This document shows, piece by piece, positions 1-9,202 of a stretch of 52,998 nt of DNA. A model generated the notes under the pieces. That model did not search any database. It was not told the DNA's origin and saw only the letters and a program-made list of their open reading frames with translations. This DNA comes from Candidatus Obscuribacter sp. Its GTDB lineage: Bacteria > Cyanobacteriota > Vampirovibrionia > Obscuribacterales > Obscuribacteraceae. Position 1 is the first letter of the stretch, and each line of letters starts with the position of its first letter. The DNA lies in contig JADYXQ010000320.1 in NCBI GenBank assembly GCA_021772135.1, forward strand, positions 1 to 52,998, written 5' to 3'. The translations under genes and the position numbers were made by a program.

Positions 1-190
1 ATTATGTTTGATGCATGGACGCGAATTTGTCTCCGCCGCCGGTCGATTGGTGGTACCGGAGGAATTCAGTCATCTGGCCATGTTTATTGTGCCTGAGGCG
101 CTGCTTAATGCATTGATTGCGCCGGTGCTTTTTATTCCAATGCGAGGCTGGTACGAATTCTTTTCCTGGCGGCAGATGTCTACCGACTAA
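1..190 (+). CDS. mreD: C-terminal end of rod-shape protein MreD (partial)
   Basis: The reading frame is open at the left edge of the window and ends at TAA 188-190, so only about 62 residues are visible. They are hydrophobic, with a membrane segment (FIVPEALLNALIAPVLFIPM) followed by an aromatic C-terminus. It lies 22 bases upstream of the PBP2 gene in the same direction. In many bacteria the order is mreB-mreC-mreD-mrdA, and MreD ends in a membrane segment like this one. MreD is an inner-membrane part of the elongasome that links MreB/MreC to PBP2. The identity rests mainly on gene order; the fragment itself is too short to be decisive. Confidence 0.6.
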   Translation, partial: LCLMHGREFVSAAGRLVVPEEFSHLAMFIVPEALLNALIAPVLFIPMRGWYEFFSWRQMSTD

Positions 191-212
191 TTGAGATCAA
201 GGACAAATTTCA

Positions 213-2087
213 GTGGTAATGAGCGGCGACCGAACTACATTTAATACCACTTCAACTCCACCGCGCGACATGCGGCCGAAAGTTGTGATTCTGGCATTGA
301 TCGTAGTATTGGCCATGGGAGCCCTTGTGGCGCGCCTGGTCTGGCTGCAGATTTTGCAGAATAATTACTACAAAAATCAGGCGGTCGAAAATTCAACGAG
401 GGTTACTTTTTTGCGCGCTCCCCGGGGCAATATTTATGACCGCCACGGCAGTTTGCTTGCTACGAATAAACAATCTCTTTCGATGATTGCCATTCCGGCA
501 CAGCTCGATAATGTCAAAGATCTGGCCACCAGACTCAGTCGCGTTCTCAACGAGCCATACGCCAAAGTCTTGCAGGAATTACTCAAGGCCAAAGCTTCAG
601 GTTCGGTATTACCGGTAGTGATTGATCACGACGTCGATATGAATATAGTGTCGCGATTTTTTGAAAACAAACTTTTTTTACCAGGCATCGACATCATGCC
701 GGACATCAGCCGTAGCTATCCTAATGCGGAGGTAACCGCGCACGTATTGGGCTATTGCGGTTCGATTTCGCAAGTGCAGCTTTTGCACAAACCATCAAGA
801 AAAATGGGCGACGTGGTTGGGCAGGACGGTGTGGAAAGACTCTATGACGATCAGCTGCGTGGCACCGATGGTGAGCAAAGAGTAAGAGTGAATGCCATGG
901 GCAATTCTCTTTCTGCCGCTACGTCCCATCCGCAAATTACAAAAGAGCCCGTAGCGGGAAAACCGCTGGTGCTCTCACTTGACCTCGATTTGCAAAAGGC
1001 CGCTTACGAGGCTCTCGGTCCACGCTCGGGAGCAATTGTTGCTATCGATCCACAAAACGGTGAGGTGCTCGCCATGGTGTCCCGGCCGAGCTATGACCCT
1101 AATGTTTTCACCAAGAGAATTACGCCGGCAGTGTGGAAACGCATCAATGCCCCTGACCATCCGCTTTTCAATCGCGCTCTTTCCGGTTATCCGCCAGGTT
1201 CAATCTGGAAGGCAATTACATTATTGGCAGCGCTACAGTGTGGTGCGGTCAAGCCCGACACCAAACTGCACGTCTCAGGCGGTATTTCGCTGGGTGGTTT
1301 CTTCTTTGGCGACTGGACCAGTACCACCGGCCTATTCGATCTAGTCAAATGTTTGGCCTGGTCACGAGATTCGGCCTTTTATCAAATGGCCTTGAAAATG
1401 AAACCGGAGCAGATTAAAGAGTGGGGAGTCAAATTTGGTGCTGGCCGTCCCACCGGATTGGAACTGCGTCATGAAGGTAAAGGTCTGGTTCCGGACTCTG
1501 CCTGGAAAGAACGTGTTTATCACGAGAAGTGGTATCCGGGAAATACTCTGCACATGTCTATTGGTCAGACCTACGTGCAAGTAACGCCGGCCCAGGCAGC
1601 CCGCATATTCGGTGGCCTGGGCATGAAAGGAAAGATCCCAGGGCTGCACCTGGTCATGAAAATTGCCGATAGACAAATTCCGGCACCACGCTGCGAAATG
1701 GTGAAAACCAACCCGGTATATTTAAAAGTTGTTCTCGATGGTCTTAAAGCCGTCGTAGCCAGTGGTACCGGGGGCGCCACCAGGCTCGGGGACGTTGCAG
1801 TGGCCGGAAAGACCGGATCAGCTGAAGCACCGCCGGTGGGAAGCAAGACACACGCCTGGTTTGCCTGTTACGCGCCGGCCGATAAGCCTCGTATTGCCAT
1901 TGCCTGTTTTGTCGAGCATGGCGGCCACGGCGGTAGTACTTGTGCTCCCCTGGCAAAAATTGTTCTGGAGAAATTCTTCGCTGTTTCTAAACCGGTCGCT
2001 GCCGACAAGGAAAAACCCCCGGAAGCTGCTGCTAAAACCAAAACCGTTAAAAACAAGAACAGCAAAAGAAGAGCGGCAGTCCGCTAA
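213..2087 (+). CDS. mrdA: Penicillin-binding protein 2, peptidoglycan DD-transpeptidase
   Basis: Class B PBP that cross-links peptidoglycan during side-wall elongation. It has 624 residues, normal for PBP2. It starts with a short cytoplasmic tail, one membrane anchor at about residues 24-45, then the dimerisation domain containing RAPRGNIYDRHG. The transpeptidase domain shows the three active-site motifs: SIWK with nucleophile Ser330 and Lys333, SRD at 384-386 (the SxN/SxD position), and KTG at 533-535. The C-terminal 25 residues are Lys/Ala-rich. The start is GTG 213 or ATG 219; neither has a strong ribosome site. The gene follows the mreD end, as expected for an elongasome operon. Confidence 0.93.
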   Translation: MVMSGDRTTFNTTSTPPRDMRPKVVILALIVVLAMGALVARLVWLQILQNNYYKNQAVENSTRVTFLRAPRGNIYDRHGSLLATNKQSLSMIAIPAQLDNVKDLATRLSRVLNEPYAKVLQELLKAKASGSVLPVVIDHDVDMNIVSRFFENKLFLPGIDIMPDISRSYPNAEVTAHVLGYCGSISQVQLLHKPSRKMGDVVGQDGVERLYDDQLRGTDGEQRVRVNAMGNSLSAATSHPQITKEPVAGKPLVLSLDLDLQKAAYEALGPRSGAIVAIDPQNGEVLAMVSRPSYDPNVFTKRITPAVWKRINAPDHPLFNRALSGYPPGSIWKAITLLAALQCGAVKPDTKLHVSGGISLGGFFFGDWTSTTGLFDLVKCLAWSRDSAFYQMALKMKPEQIKEWGVKFGAGRPTGLELRHEGKGLVPDSAWKERVYHEKWYPGNTLHMSIGQTYVQVTPAQAARIFGGLGMKGKIPGLHLVMKIADRQIPAPRCEMVKTNPVYLKVVLDGLKAVVASGTGGATRLGDVAVAGKTGSAEAPPVGSKTHAWFACYAPADKPRIAIACFVEHGGHGGSTCAPLAKIVLEKFFAVSKPVAADKEKPPEAAAKTKTVKNKNSKRRAAVR

Positions 2088-2233
2088 TAGTTTCGTTGTG
2101 GGCAGCTTTAATATGCACCGTATATAGAGTCGTGTTTTGCCCAAAAGAAAAGTGGACAAGTGCGCCAATTCTGGCCATAATAGGCCACGCACATAGCCAT
2201 CTTGATTTGTTCGCCAAGTGAGGGGAATTAGAT

Positions 2234-2956
2234 ATGACCAGTCAGCCGCTGCTTTCAGAAACCTTTGCCAACGCTGTCGGAACTTCCGGCGTTGACTCAC
2301 AAGTTGCCGCTGCTGGTGCTGCTATAGCTGATGCAAATTCTGTCGGCGGTGAGACTTCCACGGCCGAACGTGTCTCTACTGAAGACGTAGATCTTGATTC
2401 TTTCAGTGCCGAACCGGAAGAAGTGGGTGTCAGTAAAAATGAGATAACTGCTGTAAAAAATCTTGTCACCGGCGACGATCGCGTTTCTAAAAAAGATCTG
2501 GTGCAATTACTAGAAGGCTTTGTCAGCATTCTTAAAACTGATACGCAAAGCGAACTTGTGCCCTATTCCCAAAATCAACAGCGCACTGAGGTGCACGTCA
2601 ATGATCGCACCGTCGAGGTTGATTCACTACGCAATTTGGTGATTGAAGCTCAGGACACCATTATCAAACTGCTCACCGACCGCGTAGAAGACCGTGCTCG
2701 TATCGCTAGTCTGGAAACACAGTTGAGCATCCTTCCCGACCTGCAAGCTCAAGCTGATCGGGCCATGATGGTTGCAATCAAGACTGAAGATTATCGCTCT
2801 GAACTGACCAAAGTTAAGTTTGAATTGGACCGGTTTCGCTTATTCCGAGTGCGGAGTGAAGTAGAGAAAAAAAAAGGCACCGTTTGGACGAGAATTCAGC
2901 GCTGGCTTTTGCGCCGTCCGCATAACACTGAAGCTGATGCAGTTAAGCCTGTGTAG
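2234..2956 (+). CDS. Hypothetical coiled-coil protein
   Basis: I do not recognise a family for this 240-residue protein. Residues 1-75 are Ser/Ala/Glu-rich and look disordered. From about residue 120 to 215 the sequence has heptad-like spacing (EVDSLRNLVIEAQDTIIKLL and following), which suggests a coiled coil. The last 25 residues are strongly basic (KKKGTVWTRIQRWLLRRP). There is no signal peptide or membrane segment. The start ATG 2234 is preceded by GAGGGG at 2220-2225. It is a single-gene unit followed by a long palindrome at 3019-3046 that could end transcription. Confidence 0.6.
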   Translation: MTSQPLLSETFANAVGTSGVDSQVAAAGAAIADANSVGGETSTAERVSTEDVDLDSFSAEPEEVGVSKNEITAVKNLVTGDDRVSKKDLVQLLEGFVSILKTDTQSELVPYSQNQQRTEVHVNDRTVEVDSLRNLVIEAQDTIIKLLTDRVEDRARIASLETQLSILPDLQAQADRAMMVAIKTEDYRSELTKVKFELDRFRLFRVRSEVEKKKGTVWTRIQRWLLRRPHNTEADAVKPV

Positions 2957-3018
2957 CCGCAAATAATTATAGAGCTTAGAGTTGGCTTGCAGTCGGGTTT
3001 GTTGAAGTATTGAAAATT

Positions 3019-3046
3019 GAAACCTGGATCGATATCGATCCAGGTT
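3019..3046. repeat. Long palindrome, copy 1 of a four-member family
   Basis: Perfect 28-base palindrome with the core CTGGATCGATATCGATCCAG, flanked by an A-rich left arm and a T-rich right side. It lies between two convergent genes (ends at 2956 and 3089), the position expected for a bidirectional terminator. The same 16-base core GGATCGATATCGATCC recurs at 8564, 13792 and 19105. Confidence 0.9.
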
Positions 3047-3088
3047 TTGTCCTGATACCCCAAAAATCTATCTGCACCCTACCCCAAA

Positions 3089-3979
3089 TTAAGGGCCAAA
3101 AATAGCGCAGTCCTTCATCTTTCCACGTAAGCGCGCTATGCCAATTTCAGTCACTTTCGTGTCCCGTAACTCCAGATGTTCCAGCTGGGCCGCTTCCGCC
3201 AGTGAATCAAGGCATTTGTCGGTGATTTGCGTGCCGTTCAAGAAAAGAACTTTTAGAGCAGGCATGTCTTTAACGTATGCCACGCTATCGTCGCCCAGGG
3301 TAGTGTCGTTCACATATAAGGTACTCAAAGTTTTCAGGACAGCAAGAGATTTGATGGCTGCGGCAGATAGCGCCGTGTAAGAAAGGTCCAAGTCTTCAAT
3401 GCTGGCCGATTGTGACAGGGCCTCTGCTCCGTCGTCGGTAATCGTGGCCGGGAGGTGCAGATTTTTTAGTTTGGGCAAAGTGGCCAACGCTTTCATGCTG
3501 CTGTTGGATATTTTGGTGCTTTTAAGAATAAGGCTGGTGAGCGATTTCACCCCTTGCAAAACAGGCAACATCTGGTCGTCAACTGAACTACCGGTGAGCC
3601 AGAGGGTCTCAAGGCATGAACTTTCGTTTAAGTTGATAAAATCTTGAGTGCTCAAAGTGAGGAAATCAAGGCGCAGCTCCCGTAAGGCCGACAATTTCAT
3701 CATAGCGGCTAAAAATGGAGCTGAATACTTTGACGTCGAAAGATCCATGGAGTGTATCTGATTTAAGGCTGCCGCGCTGCCTTCAGCCATTTTTGCGTCG
3801 ACGTCGTGTGACAGTGCCAGGCCAATCATTGATTCCGGAGGCAAATTTAGCTTCGCTTCGCCCGCTGCCTGGCCGACCCAGGTGCGGTTATGCGGGAAAA
3901 CTTGCTTTGATAAATAAAGATTGCCCAGTGTGTGTTGGGCGGGAAAAGTCAGAATCAGCTCTTTAGTCGTCGCTACCAA
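3089..3979 (-). CDS. Leucine-rich-repeat protein
   Basis: 296 residues. From about residue 95 to the C-terminus there are successive leucine-rich repeats of roughly 23-25 residues, of the ribonuclease-inhibitor type, with lines such as LRELRLDFLTLS, LETLWLTGSSV, LTSLILKSTKI, LKNLHLPATI, IEDLDLSYTAL, LSTLYVNDTTL, LKVLFLNGTQI and LEHLELRDTKV. The first 90 residues are not clearly repetitive. There is no obvious signal peptide, so it may be cytosolic. LRR proteins act in protein-protein binding; the partner cannot be told from here. It is transcribed alone, convergent with the gene ending at 2956. Confidence 0.75.
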   Translation of the reverse strand: MVATTKELILTFPAQHTLGNLYLSKQVFPHNRTWVGQAAGEAKLNLPPESMIGLALSHDVDAKMAEGSAAALNQIHSMDLSTSKYSAPFLAAMMKLSALRELRLDFLTLSTQDFINLNESSCLETLWLTGSSVDDQMLPVLQGVKSLTSLILKSTKISNSSMKALATLPKLKNLHLPATITDDGAEALSQSASIEDLDLSYTALSAAAIKSLAVLKTLSTLYVNDTTLGDDSVAYVKDMPALKVLFLNGTQITDKCLDSLAEAAQLEHLELRDTKVTEIGIARLRGKMKDCAIFGP

Positions 3980-4121
3980 GATAAATTCTCCAGTGGATTT
4001 ATGGGAGAAACCGGGGGAGCCATATTGTAAGGCTTAACCGCTCTAACCTATAGTGGTTGTATGGTCAAGTGTTACGGCTGCGCATCGAACCAGCCAAAAC
4101 TTTAAAGAGAAAGTTACAAGA

Positions 4122-4673
4122 ATGTCGCAGTGGAATCGGTACGAAGAAGACAACTCCCGCAGTGGTTATCGCCAGGATGCCACTTATCAAAACGGTATAT
4201 TTGACGACTATGCGATGCCCGGTCGCCAATATGACCGCAGTTACGACCGGAATAATTATGACCGTGGCTACGACCGCGGCAATCTGGCCATGTCGGTCTC
4301 TCTCGGGCCAGTCGATTTGCTTTTAGGTAATGGTAATGCCGGATTTGGATTCAATGGCGGCAGGCGCGATCATCACCATGGCCATAATCAGGTCCAGCAG
4401 TGGGGTCGTCAAACTTACCAAACTCCTGATTACAATTACCGCCGCGGTTACGAAGATTTCGGTGAATCATCTTATAACGTCAACCAGGGCTATCGTCCGC
4501 AACCTAGATTCGATGGTTCTTTCCGCCAGGATATGTTTGATCCGCGCTTCCAGAGACATCATGAGCACGGACAGCGAAACCGGATGAACTGGGACTTGCG
4601 CTTCGACAGCGGCCGTCAATACCGCTCTGAGCAACACTCGCGACCATACATTCAAGAAGATTACAGACGCTAA
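4122..4673 (+). CDS. N-terminal part of an interrupted cysteine peptidase gene (Tyr/Asp/Arg-rich)
   Basis: 183 residues from ATG 4122 (MSQWNRYEED) to TAA 4671-4673. The frame is also open upstream to 4053, but 4122 gives a more natural protein start. Composition is very rich in Tyr, Arg, Asp, Gly and Gln, with short repeats such as YDRSYDRNNYDRGYDRGN, and looks disordered. The same frame continues open after the TAA (EQERYIEPGRRQ...) straight into the peptidase domain of the next entry, with the same composition. The TAA differs from CAA (Gln) by one base, and YRR[Q]EQERY would fit. I therefore read 4122-5507 as one gene with an in-frame stop, either a nonsense mutation, a sequence error or a readthrough site. 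Confidence 0.6.
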   Translation: MSQWNRYEEDNSRSGYRQDATYQNGIFDDYAMPGRQYDRSYDRNNYDRGYDRGNLAMSVSLGPVDLLLGNGNAGFGFNGGRRDHHHGHNQVQQWGRQTYQTPDYNYRRGYEDFGESSYNVNQGYRPQPRFDGSFRQDMFDPRFQRHHEHGQRNRMNWDLRFDSGRQYRSEQHSRPYIQEDYRR

Positions 4674-4781
4674 GAACAAGAGCGGTACATCGAGCCTGGT
4701 CGCCGTCAGATTCCCGAGCGTCAGTATCAAGAAAATTACGACTATGTAGAAGAGAATGTCCAAACTGAGCGCACTCGTGAA

Positions 4782-5507
4782 GTGCAGGCAGATGATCGCC
4801 CTACTCGCACATTGCCGACCAACGCCATGAGTGAGTACGACTGGGCTGTTTACACCAAGCTTTGTGAAACCGCTCAGGGTCTTGTGGGCAAACACACAAC
4901 CGATTACGACAAGAGGCTGCCTTCCGACAGGTTGGGCTGCGTCAAAGCGGTGAGCATGCTTGTAGATCAGGCTTTTGGCTACAACACCAACGACGTTAAC
5001 ACGCGCACTTTCGAAAAAGATTTGCGTGACAAAGGCTTCGCCGAAGTCGCGGTCAGTGACATTAAGCCCGTTGACGTCATTCTCGGCTATCGCGCTGATG
5101 GTGATTATTCTCACTCAGCCTTGTATATGGGCAATGGCAAAATCTTCAATAACGACAGTGACGCAGGCACCATGCAGATTCAGTCGATTGATAAATTCAA
5201 TTCAACTGAATTCAAAAGGTTCGTGATTTTGCGCCACCCACCGAAGGTTCCAGGAGTAACTGGAGCTGAAGGCAAGAACAGTTCTGCCAACAGCACTGTG
5301 GAAAGCGGACAAGTAAACACATCTAGCCAAGAATTTGAATCTGAACCTGCTACTGAACCTGAAATTCAAACTGATGAACGCGCAACTTATGTTGCTCCAC
5401 AAGAACAACGCCGCTCAACAGCAGAGTCAGAGCAAGATTTGAACGTGCCAGATCCTGAACAAGATTTTGAGCAGGCAGTGCCGACCCACTCCAGGGCCAA
5501 GCGCTAA
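4782..5507 (+). CDS. NlpC/CHAP-like cysteine peptidase domain, downstream part of the interrupted gene
   Basis: The open frame runs from 4674, directly after the TAA, to TAA 5505-5507; GTG 4782 is the first start-like codon. Residues LPSDRLGCVKAVSML and GDYSHSALYMGNGKIFNN give a Cys followed about 70 residues later by SHSALYMG, the layout of NlpC/P60 and CHAP papain-like amidases that cut cell-wall peptides. The domain is followed by a roughly 90-residue Glu/Gln/Ser-rich tail. No signal peptide is visible at either possible start. GTG 4782 lacks a ribosome site, which supports this being the second half of the gene starting at 4122 rather than an independent gene. Confidence 0.6.
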   Translation: MQADDRPTRTLPTNAMSEYDWAVYTKLCETAQGLVGKHTTDYDKRLPSDRLGCVKAVSMLVDQAFGYNTNDVNTRTFEKDLRDKGFAEVAVSDIKPVDVILGYRADGDYSHSALYMGNGKIFNNDSDAGTMQIQSIDKFNSTEFKRFVILRHPPKVPGVTGAEGKNSSANSTVESGQVNTSSQEFESEPATEPEIQTDERATYVAPQEQRRSTAESEQDLNVPDPEQDFEQAVPTHSRAKR

Positions 5508-5545
5508 GCCGATCTTCTGGAGCCAAAGGCTTTCACAGGCAATCA

Positions 5546-7102
5546 CTATTTAGCGGTAGCGGGCTTGAGCGTGTCTTCGATGCGCTTAAAAATGGGGCCG
5601 GCGTTTCGTACTTTTTGCCCTGCCGGAATCATGTCGAAGAATCCATCCGGCCGGTCGCTATCGCCGAAGACTTCCAGGTCGTCGTCGTGTCCTAACTGCC
5701 ACCATAAATCTGCTGCCAGCTTCGGTGCGAAAGGATAAATTTGGAAAGCCATCCGCCTGAGCATTTCAACCGAGGTATAGAGCACTTCTTGCCCCTCTTT
5801 GACTTTGCCTTCTTTGAAAAGCGCCCAGGGCTTTTCGTCGGCAAAATATTTGTTGGTCAAATCAACGAGAGCGAGTATGGAGTCGATTGCTTTGGCATAT
5901 TCCAGTTTGACCATGTGCGCGTTGTAGACAACGTGCAATTCGTTGGCATTTTCGCGCAGTAGATTTTCTGGTTTGGCTTCCGGCAATTGGCTGTCGCAGT
6001 TGGTTTCAATCAACTTCAAAGTACGGCTCAATAAATTGCCCATGCCGTTTGCCAGTGCGGAGTTACATGTGCTGATAAACTCCGCCCTGGAGAAATCACC
6101 GTCTTGATCCATGGGCGTGCGACTGAATAAATAGAAGCGCACAGCATCAGCACCATACTCTTCCACAAGCTTATTTGGATCAATCACATTACCCAGCGAC
6201 TTGCTTATTTTCTGACCTTCTACAGTAATGAAACCGTGAGCGAAGATCTGCTTGGGTAGCGGAATGCCGGCGGCTAGCAAAAACGCTGTCCAGTAAATGC
6301 TGTGAAATTTGGTGATGTCTTTACCAATCAAATGCAGGTCGGCAGGCCAGTATTTTTGAAACTGTTCGTCGTCGGTAAGGTAACCGCATCCGGTGATGTA
6401 ATTGCTTAATGCATCCATCCAGACATAAATTACCTGGTCGTCATCTTCAGGCACCGGAATGCCCCAGGTAAGCGATTTTTTCGAGCGCGAGACACTGAAG
6501 TCACCGAGTTCCGGATCGTTCAATTGATTGAGCACTTCTTTGCGCCGGCCATCTGGTTGTACGGCCGTCGGATTGGCCTCCAACCAGGCTTGTATTTGTG
6601 GTTTGTATTTTGTCAGTTTGAAAAAGTAATTTTCTTCTGCCACTTTCTTTGGTGGCTTCAGGTGATTGACGCAATTGCCGCTGGCGTCCAGATCTCGCTC
6701 TCTGACAAAGTCTTCGCAACCTTCGCAATAAAGTGCTGAGTAAGTTGATTTGTAAATGTCCCCTTGATCGCGCAACTTGCGGAACAAACTTTGCACCACT
6801 TTTTCATGATCGATCTCGGTGGTGCGAATGAATCTATCGTAGGAAAGATTGAGATTATTCCAACTCTCTTTAAACATCTCTGAAATTTCGTCACAGAAAG
6901 CTTGCGGTGATTTACCCGCTTGCTCAGCCGATCTCTGGATTTTGATACCGTGCTCGTCCACACCAGTGAGAAACCGGACGTCATAAGCCCGCATGCGGTA
7001 ATAACGCGCAATTACGTCGGCTGCGATTTTCTCGTAAGCATGGCCGATGTGCGGAGCGGCATTGACGTAATCGATGGCTGTTGTGACGTAGAACTTATTC
7101 AT
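5546..7102 (-). CDS. metG: Methionine-tRNA ligase
   Basis: Class I aminoacyl-tRNA synthetase that charges tRNA-Met. The 518-residue protein has the HIGH motif at residues 18-21 (PHIGHAY), a zinc knuckle CEGC...CVNH near residues 125-145 (three Cys and one His), and the KMSKS-type motif KISKSLGN near residue 300. The anticodon-binding helices follow. It ends without the C-terminal tRNA-binding (EMAP-like) domain present in some MetG proteins, so it is the short form. It starts at ATG 7102. It is convergent with the peptidase gene ending at 5507 and divergent from coaBC. Confidence 0.96.
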   Translation of the reverse strand: MNKFYVTTAIDYVNAAPHIGHAYEKIAADVIARYYRMRAYDVRFLTGVDEHGIKIQRSAEQAGKSPQAFCDEISEMFKESWNNLNLSYDRFIRTTEIDHEKVVQSLFRKLRDQGDIYKSTYSALYCEGCEDFVRERDLDASGNCVNHLKPPKKVAEENYFFKLTKYKPQIQAWLEANPTAVQPDGRRKEVLNQLNDPELGDFSVSRSKKSLTWGIPVPEDDDQVIYVWMDALSNYITGCGYLTDDEQFQKYWPADLHLIGKDITKFHSIYWTAFLLAAGIPLPKQIFAHGFITVEGQKISKSLGNVIDPNKLVEEYGADAVRFYLFSRTPMDQDGDFSRAEFISTCNSALANGMGNLLSRTLKLIETNCDSQLPEAKPENLLRENANELHVVYNAHMVKLEYAKAIDSILALVDLTNKYFADEKPWALFKEGKVKEGQEVLYTSVEMLRRMAFQIYPFAPKLAADLWWQLGHDDDLEVFGDSDRPDGFFDMIPAGQKVRNAGPIFKRIEDTLKPATAK

Positions 7103-7144
7103 CGAGTTGAACGTATCCTTATTTGGAATGATTTAGATAGTAAT

Positions 7145-7172
7145 TTGATTTACAATACCAGTAGACCATAAT
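7145..7172 (+). promoter_or_regulatory. Probable promoter of coaBC
   Basis: TTGATT at 7145-7150 and CATAAT at 7167-7172 are 16 bases apart, a sigma-70-like pair in the 170-base divergent gap between metG and coaBC. Transcription would begin near 7179, leaving a leader of about 95 bases. Confidence 0.4.
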
Positions 7173-7272
7173 AGTACAGAGTGAAAGAATGTTGGTTCTT
7201 GAGCCGATTCGTTTCGAGCGTCAGCTCTTAAGAGGATTTGTTCGTGGCGGTTCGTAACAGAGGTAAAGTGCA

Positions 7273-8550
7273 ATGACCATGAAGAAGTCTTCCAAAAAGA
7301 GAGATACCAAATTCGGGTTTGACTCCTTCAATCCACTTGAGAACAAAACGGTGCTGTTGGGCATTAGCGGCGGTATCGCTGCTTATAAGGCGTGCGACAT
7401 TGCCTCACAGTTGAGACACGCGGGAGCCGATGTTCACGCTGTTCTGACACCAAATGCCAAAGAGTTTATTACTCCATTATCGCTGACGACCATCACCCGC
7501 AATCAGGCCCATTGCGAACAGTACGGTCCGGCTGCCGATTGGCGCCCAGAGCATATTGATCTGGCGAAAAAGGCCGATCTGATTTTGATCGCTCCGGCTA
7601 CAGCCGACGTCATTGCTAAGCTTGCCAATGGGATTTGCGACGATTTGCTCACCACCATGGTGCTGGCATCGCCGGCCAAAGTGATGATTGCGCCAGCTAT
7701 GAATCCAGTGATGCTGCAACATCCGGCCACTCAACACAACCTGGCAATTTTAGAAAATCGTTACCGCTACGATGTCATTCCTCCCGAATACGGCGAAGTG
7801 GCGTGCGGTGATTGGGGCACCGGAAAAATGGCAGCGGTAGAGACCATCATTGCTGCTGTAGTAGCCAGGCTGCTGGCCCATTTGACCCTTTCTACCAAGC
7901 GCCTGCTAGTTACCGCTGGTGGCACACGTGAACCTATCGATCCGGTGCGCTTCATCGGTAACCGCTCTTCAGGCAAAATGGGAATAGCCATGGCCGACGC
8001 CGCTCACGGACGTGGGGCCGACGTAACTCTTGTTTCAACTGTAGACGTTGAGAGAGCTTATCCTGTGATTGTCGTCGAGACTGCTCAAGAGATGCAAGAT
8101 TCGGTAGAGTCTGAATTCGACAGTTGCGACGCCCTGGTAATGACTGCTGCCGTAGCCGATTTCCGGCCGCTGACTACCTCCAATCACAAAATTAAAAAGA
8201 CCGATTCAGAAGATCTGGTTTTAGAATTGACGAAAAATCCGGACATCATCGACTTGCTGGGCCGGGTCAAACGCAAAGATCAGGTGATCATTGGCTTTGC
8301 CGCTGAATCTGAAGCATTACTTTCGAATGCCACGCAGAAATTGAAACGCAAGAATCTCGACGTTATCGTCGGTAACGATATTTCAGTGCCAGACATCGGT
8401 TTTGGCTCAGACGATAATGCCGTAATTATTCTCAATTCCGATGGCACGAAAGAGAGCCTTCCGCGTATGCCAAAAAGAGCAATTGCTGAACATCTTTGCG
8501 ACTTGTTGGCGGAACGGTTTCAGGTGATAGAAAAGACACCGGTGCACTGA
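7273..8550 (+). CDS. coaBC: Bifunctional phosphopantothenoylcysteine decarboxylase / phosphopantothenate-cysteine ligase
   Basis: Catalyses two steps of coenzyme A synthesis: ligation of cysteine to 4'-phosphopantothenate (CoaB) and decarboxylation to 4'-phosphopantetheine (CoaC). The 425-residue protein has the flavoprotein CoaC domain first: [15 protein letters not shown], the His in [12 protein letters not shown], the PAMNPVM loop and the [10 protein letters not shown] flap with its Cys. The CoaB domain follows with [28 protein letters not shown] and a lysine-rich KIKK site. The start at 7273 (ATGACCATGAAG) is preceded by AGAGGTAAAG. The first 20 residues are a basic extension. A long palindrome follows 14 bases after the stop. 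Confidence 0.96.
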   Translation: MTMKKSSKKRDTKFGFDSFNPLENKTVLLGISGGIAAYKACDIASQLRHAGADVHAVLTPNAKEFITPLSLTTITRNQAHCEQYGPAADWRPEHIDLAKKADLILIAPATADVIAKLANGICDDLLTTMVLASPAKVMIAPAMNPVMLQHPATQHNLAILENRYRYDVIPPEYGEVACGDWGTGKMAAVETIIAAVVARLLAHLTLSTKRLLVTAGGTREPIDPVRFIGNRSSGKMGIAMADAAHGRGADVTLVSTVDVERAYPVIVVETAQEMQDSVESEFDSCDALVMTAAVADFRPLTTSNHKIKKTDSEDLVLELTKNPDIIDLLGRVKRKDQVIIGFAAESEALLSNATQKLKRKNLDVIVGNDISVPDIGFGSDDNAVIILNSDGTKESLPRMPKRAIAEHLCDLLAERFQVIEKTPVH

Positions 8551-8563
8551 TTGGTGGGTTTTT

Positions 8564-8597
8564 TTGAAACCTGGATCGATATCGATCCAGGTTTCAA
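8564..8597. repeat. Long palindrome, copy 2 of the family
   Basis: Perfect 34-base palindrome with the same 20-base centre CTGGATCGATATCGATCCAG as copy 1, longer in both arms. It begins 14 bases after the coaBC stop codon and is preceded by a T-run, consistent with a terminator. Confidence 0.9.
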
Positions 8598-8770
8598 TTT
8601 GGGCGTCTCATGCCCCACATCTGGCTCGACAATAAAGCATCAATCAGGCGCAAGTTAAAGAAAATGGCGCTAAACAAGCATTCACACATAGACCATTCAA
8701 AGCTATACATAGGCACTGAGTGATATACTCCCTTGTCTGAATATCAGGTTCGGAGGCCAGTAAAAACTTT

Positions 8771-9115
8771 ATGGGTAGAGCCAATCAATCTCAAGACGAT
8801 TTGAGACAAAAAGCCGGTGGCGGCTTTGGATCCCTTCTCACGGGACTGGTGCTGGGCACGCTGGGCGGCGTTACTTTAGCGCTTTTGACAGCACCGAAGT
8901 CTGGTAGTGAAACAATCAATGTAATTCAAAGAAGCGCTAAAGATGTGCCTGAGCGCCTTGGTGAAGTTGTGGACGACTCTCTTGATCTCTACGCTTCCCT
9001 TCTCAACTATTGTCAATTAAGCGTTGAAGAGCAAGGAATGCGGTTCAAAAGAGCTCTCGCTGCCGGCAAACTGGCTGCTGCCAAAAAACGTGAAGAAATC
9101 GAAATCGGCGGATAA
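8771..9115 (+). CDS. YtxH-domain protein, small membrane-anchored
   Basis: 114 residues. A glycine-rich membrane segment lies at about residues 19-42 (GFGSLLTGLVLGTLGGVTLA), followed by LLTAPKSGSET, the typical YtxH sequence in which a hydrophobic helix is followed by an APKSG motif. The rest is amphipathic helix ending in Lys/Glu. YtxH proteins are small envelope proteins linked to general stress in Bacillus; their molecular role is unknown. GGAGG at 8753-8757 lies 13 bases before ATG 8771. It is the first of three small genes of the same type (8771-9997). Confidence 0.75.
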   Translation: MGRANQSQDDLRQKAGGGFGSLLTGLVLGTLGGVTLALLTAPKSGSETINVIQRSAKDVPERLGEVVDDSLDLYASLLNYCQLSVEEQGMRFKRALAAGKLAAAKKREEIEIGG

Positions 9116-9202
9116 CACGCGTCAATTTCAAAGTTCATAGGTAAAAGTTTATTAGTAGTCGACATTTCCAACAGTTTTCAACCTAGATAAAAGGGGTTTT
9201 TT

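Noticed and set aside
7189..7257. A 22-codon frame just before coaBC
   Set aside because: Ribosome site is weak (GTGAAAG), no known peptide, and not placed to couple with coaBC. Chance is likely.
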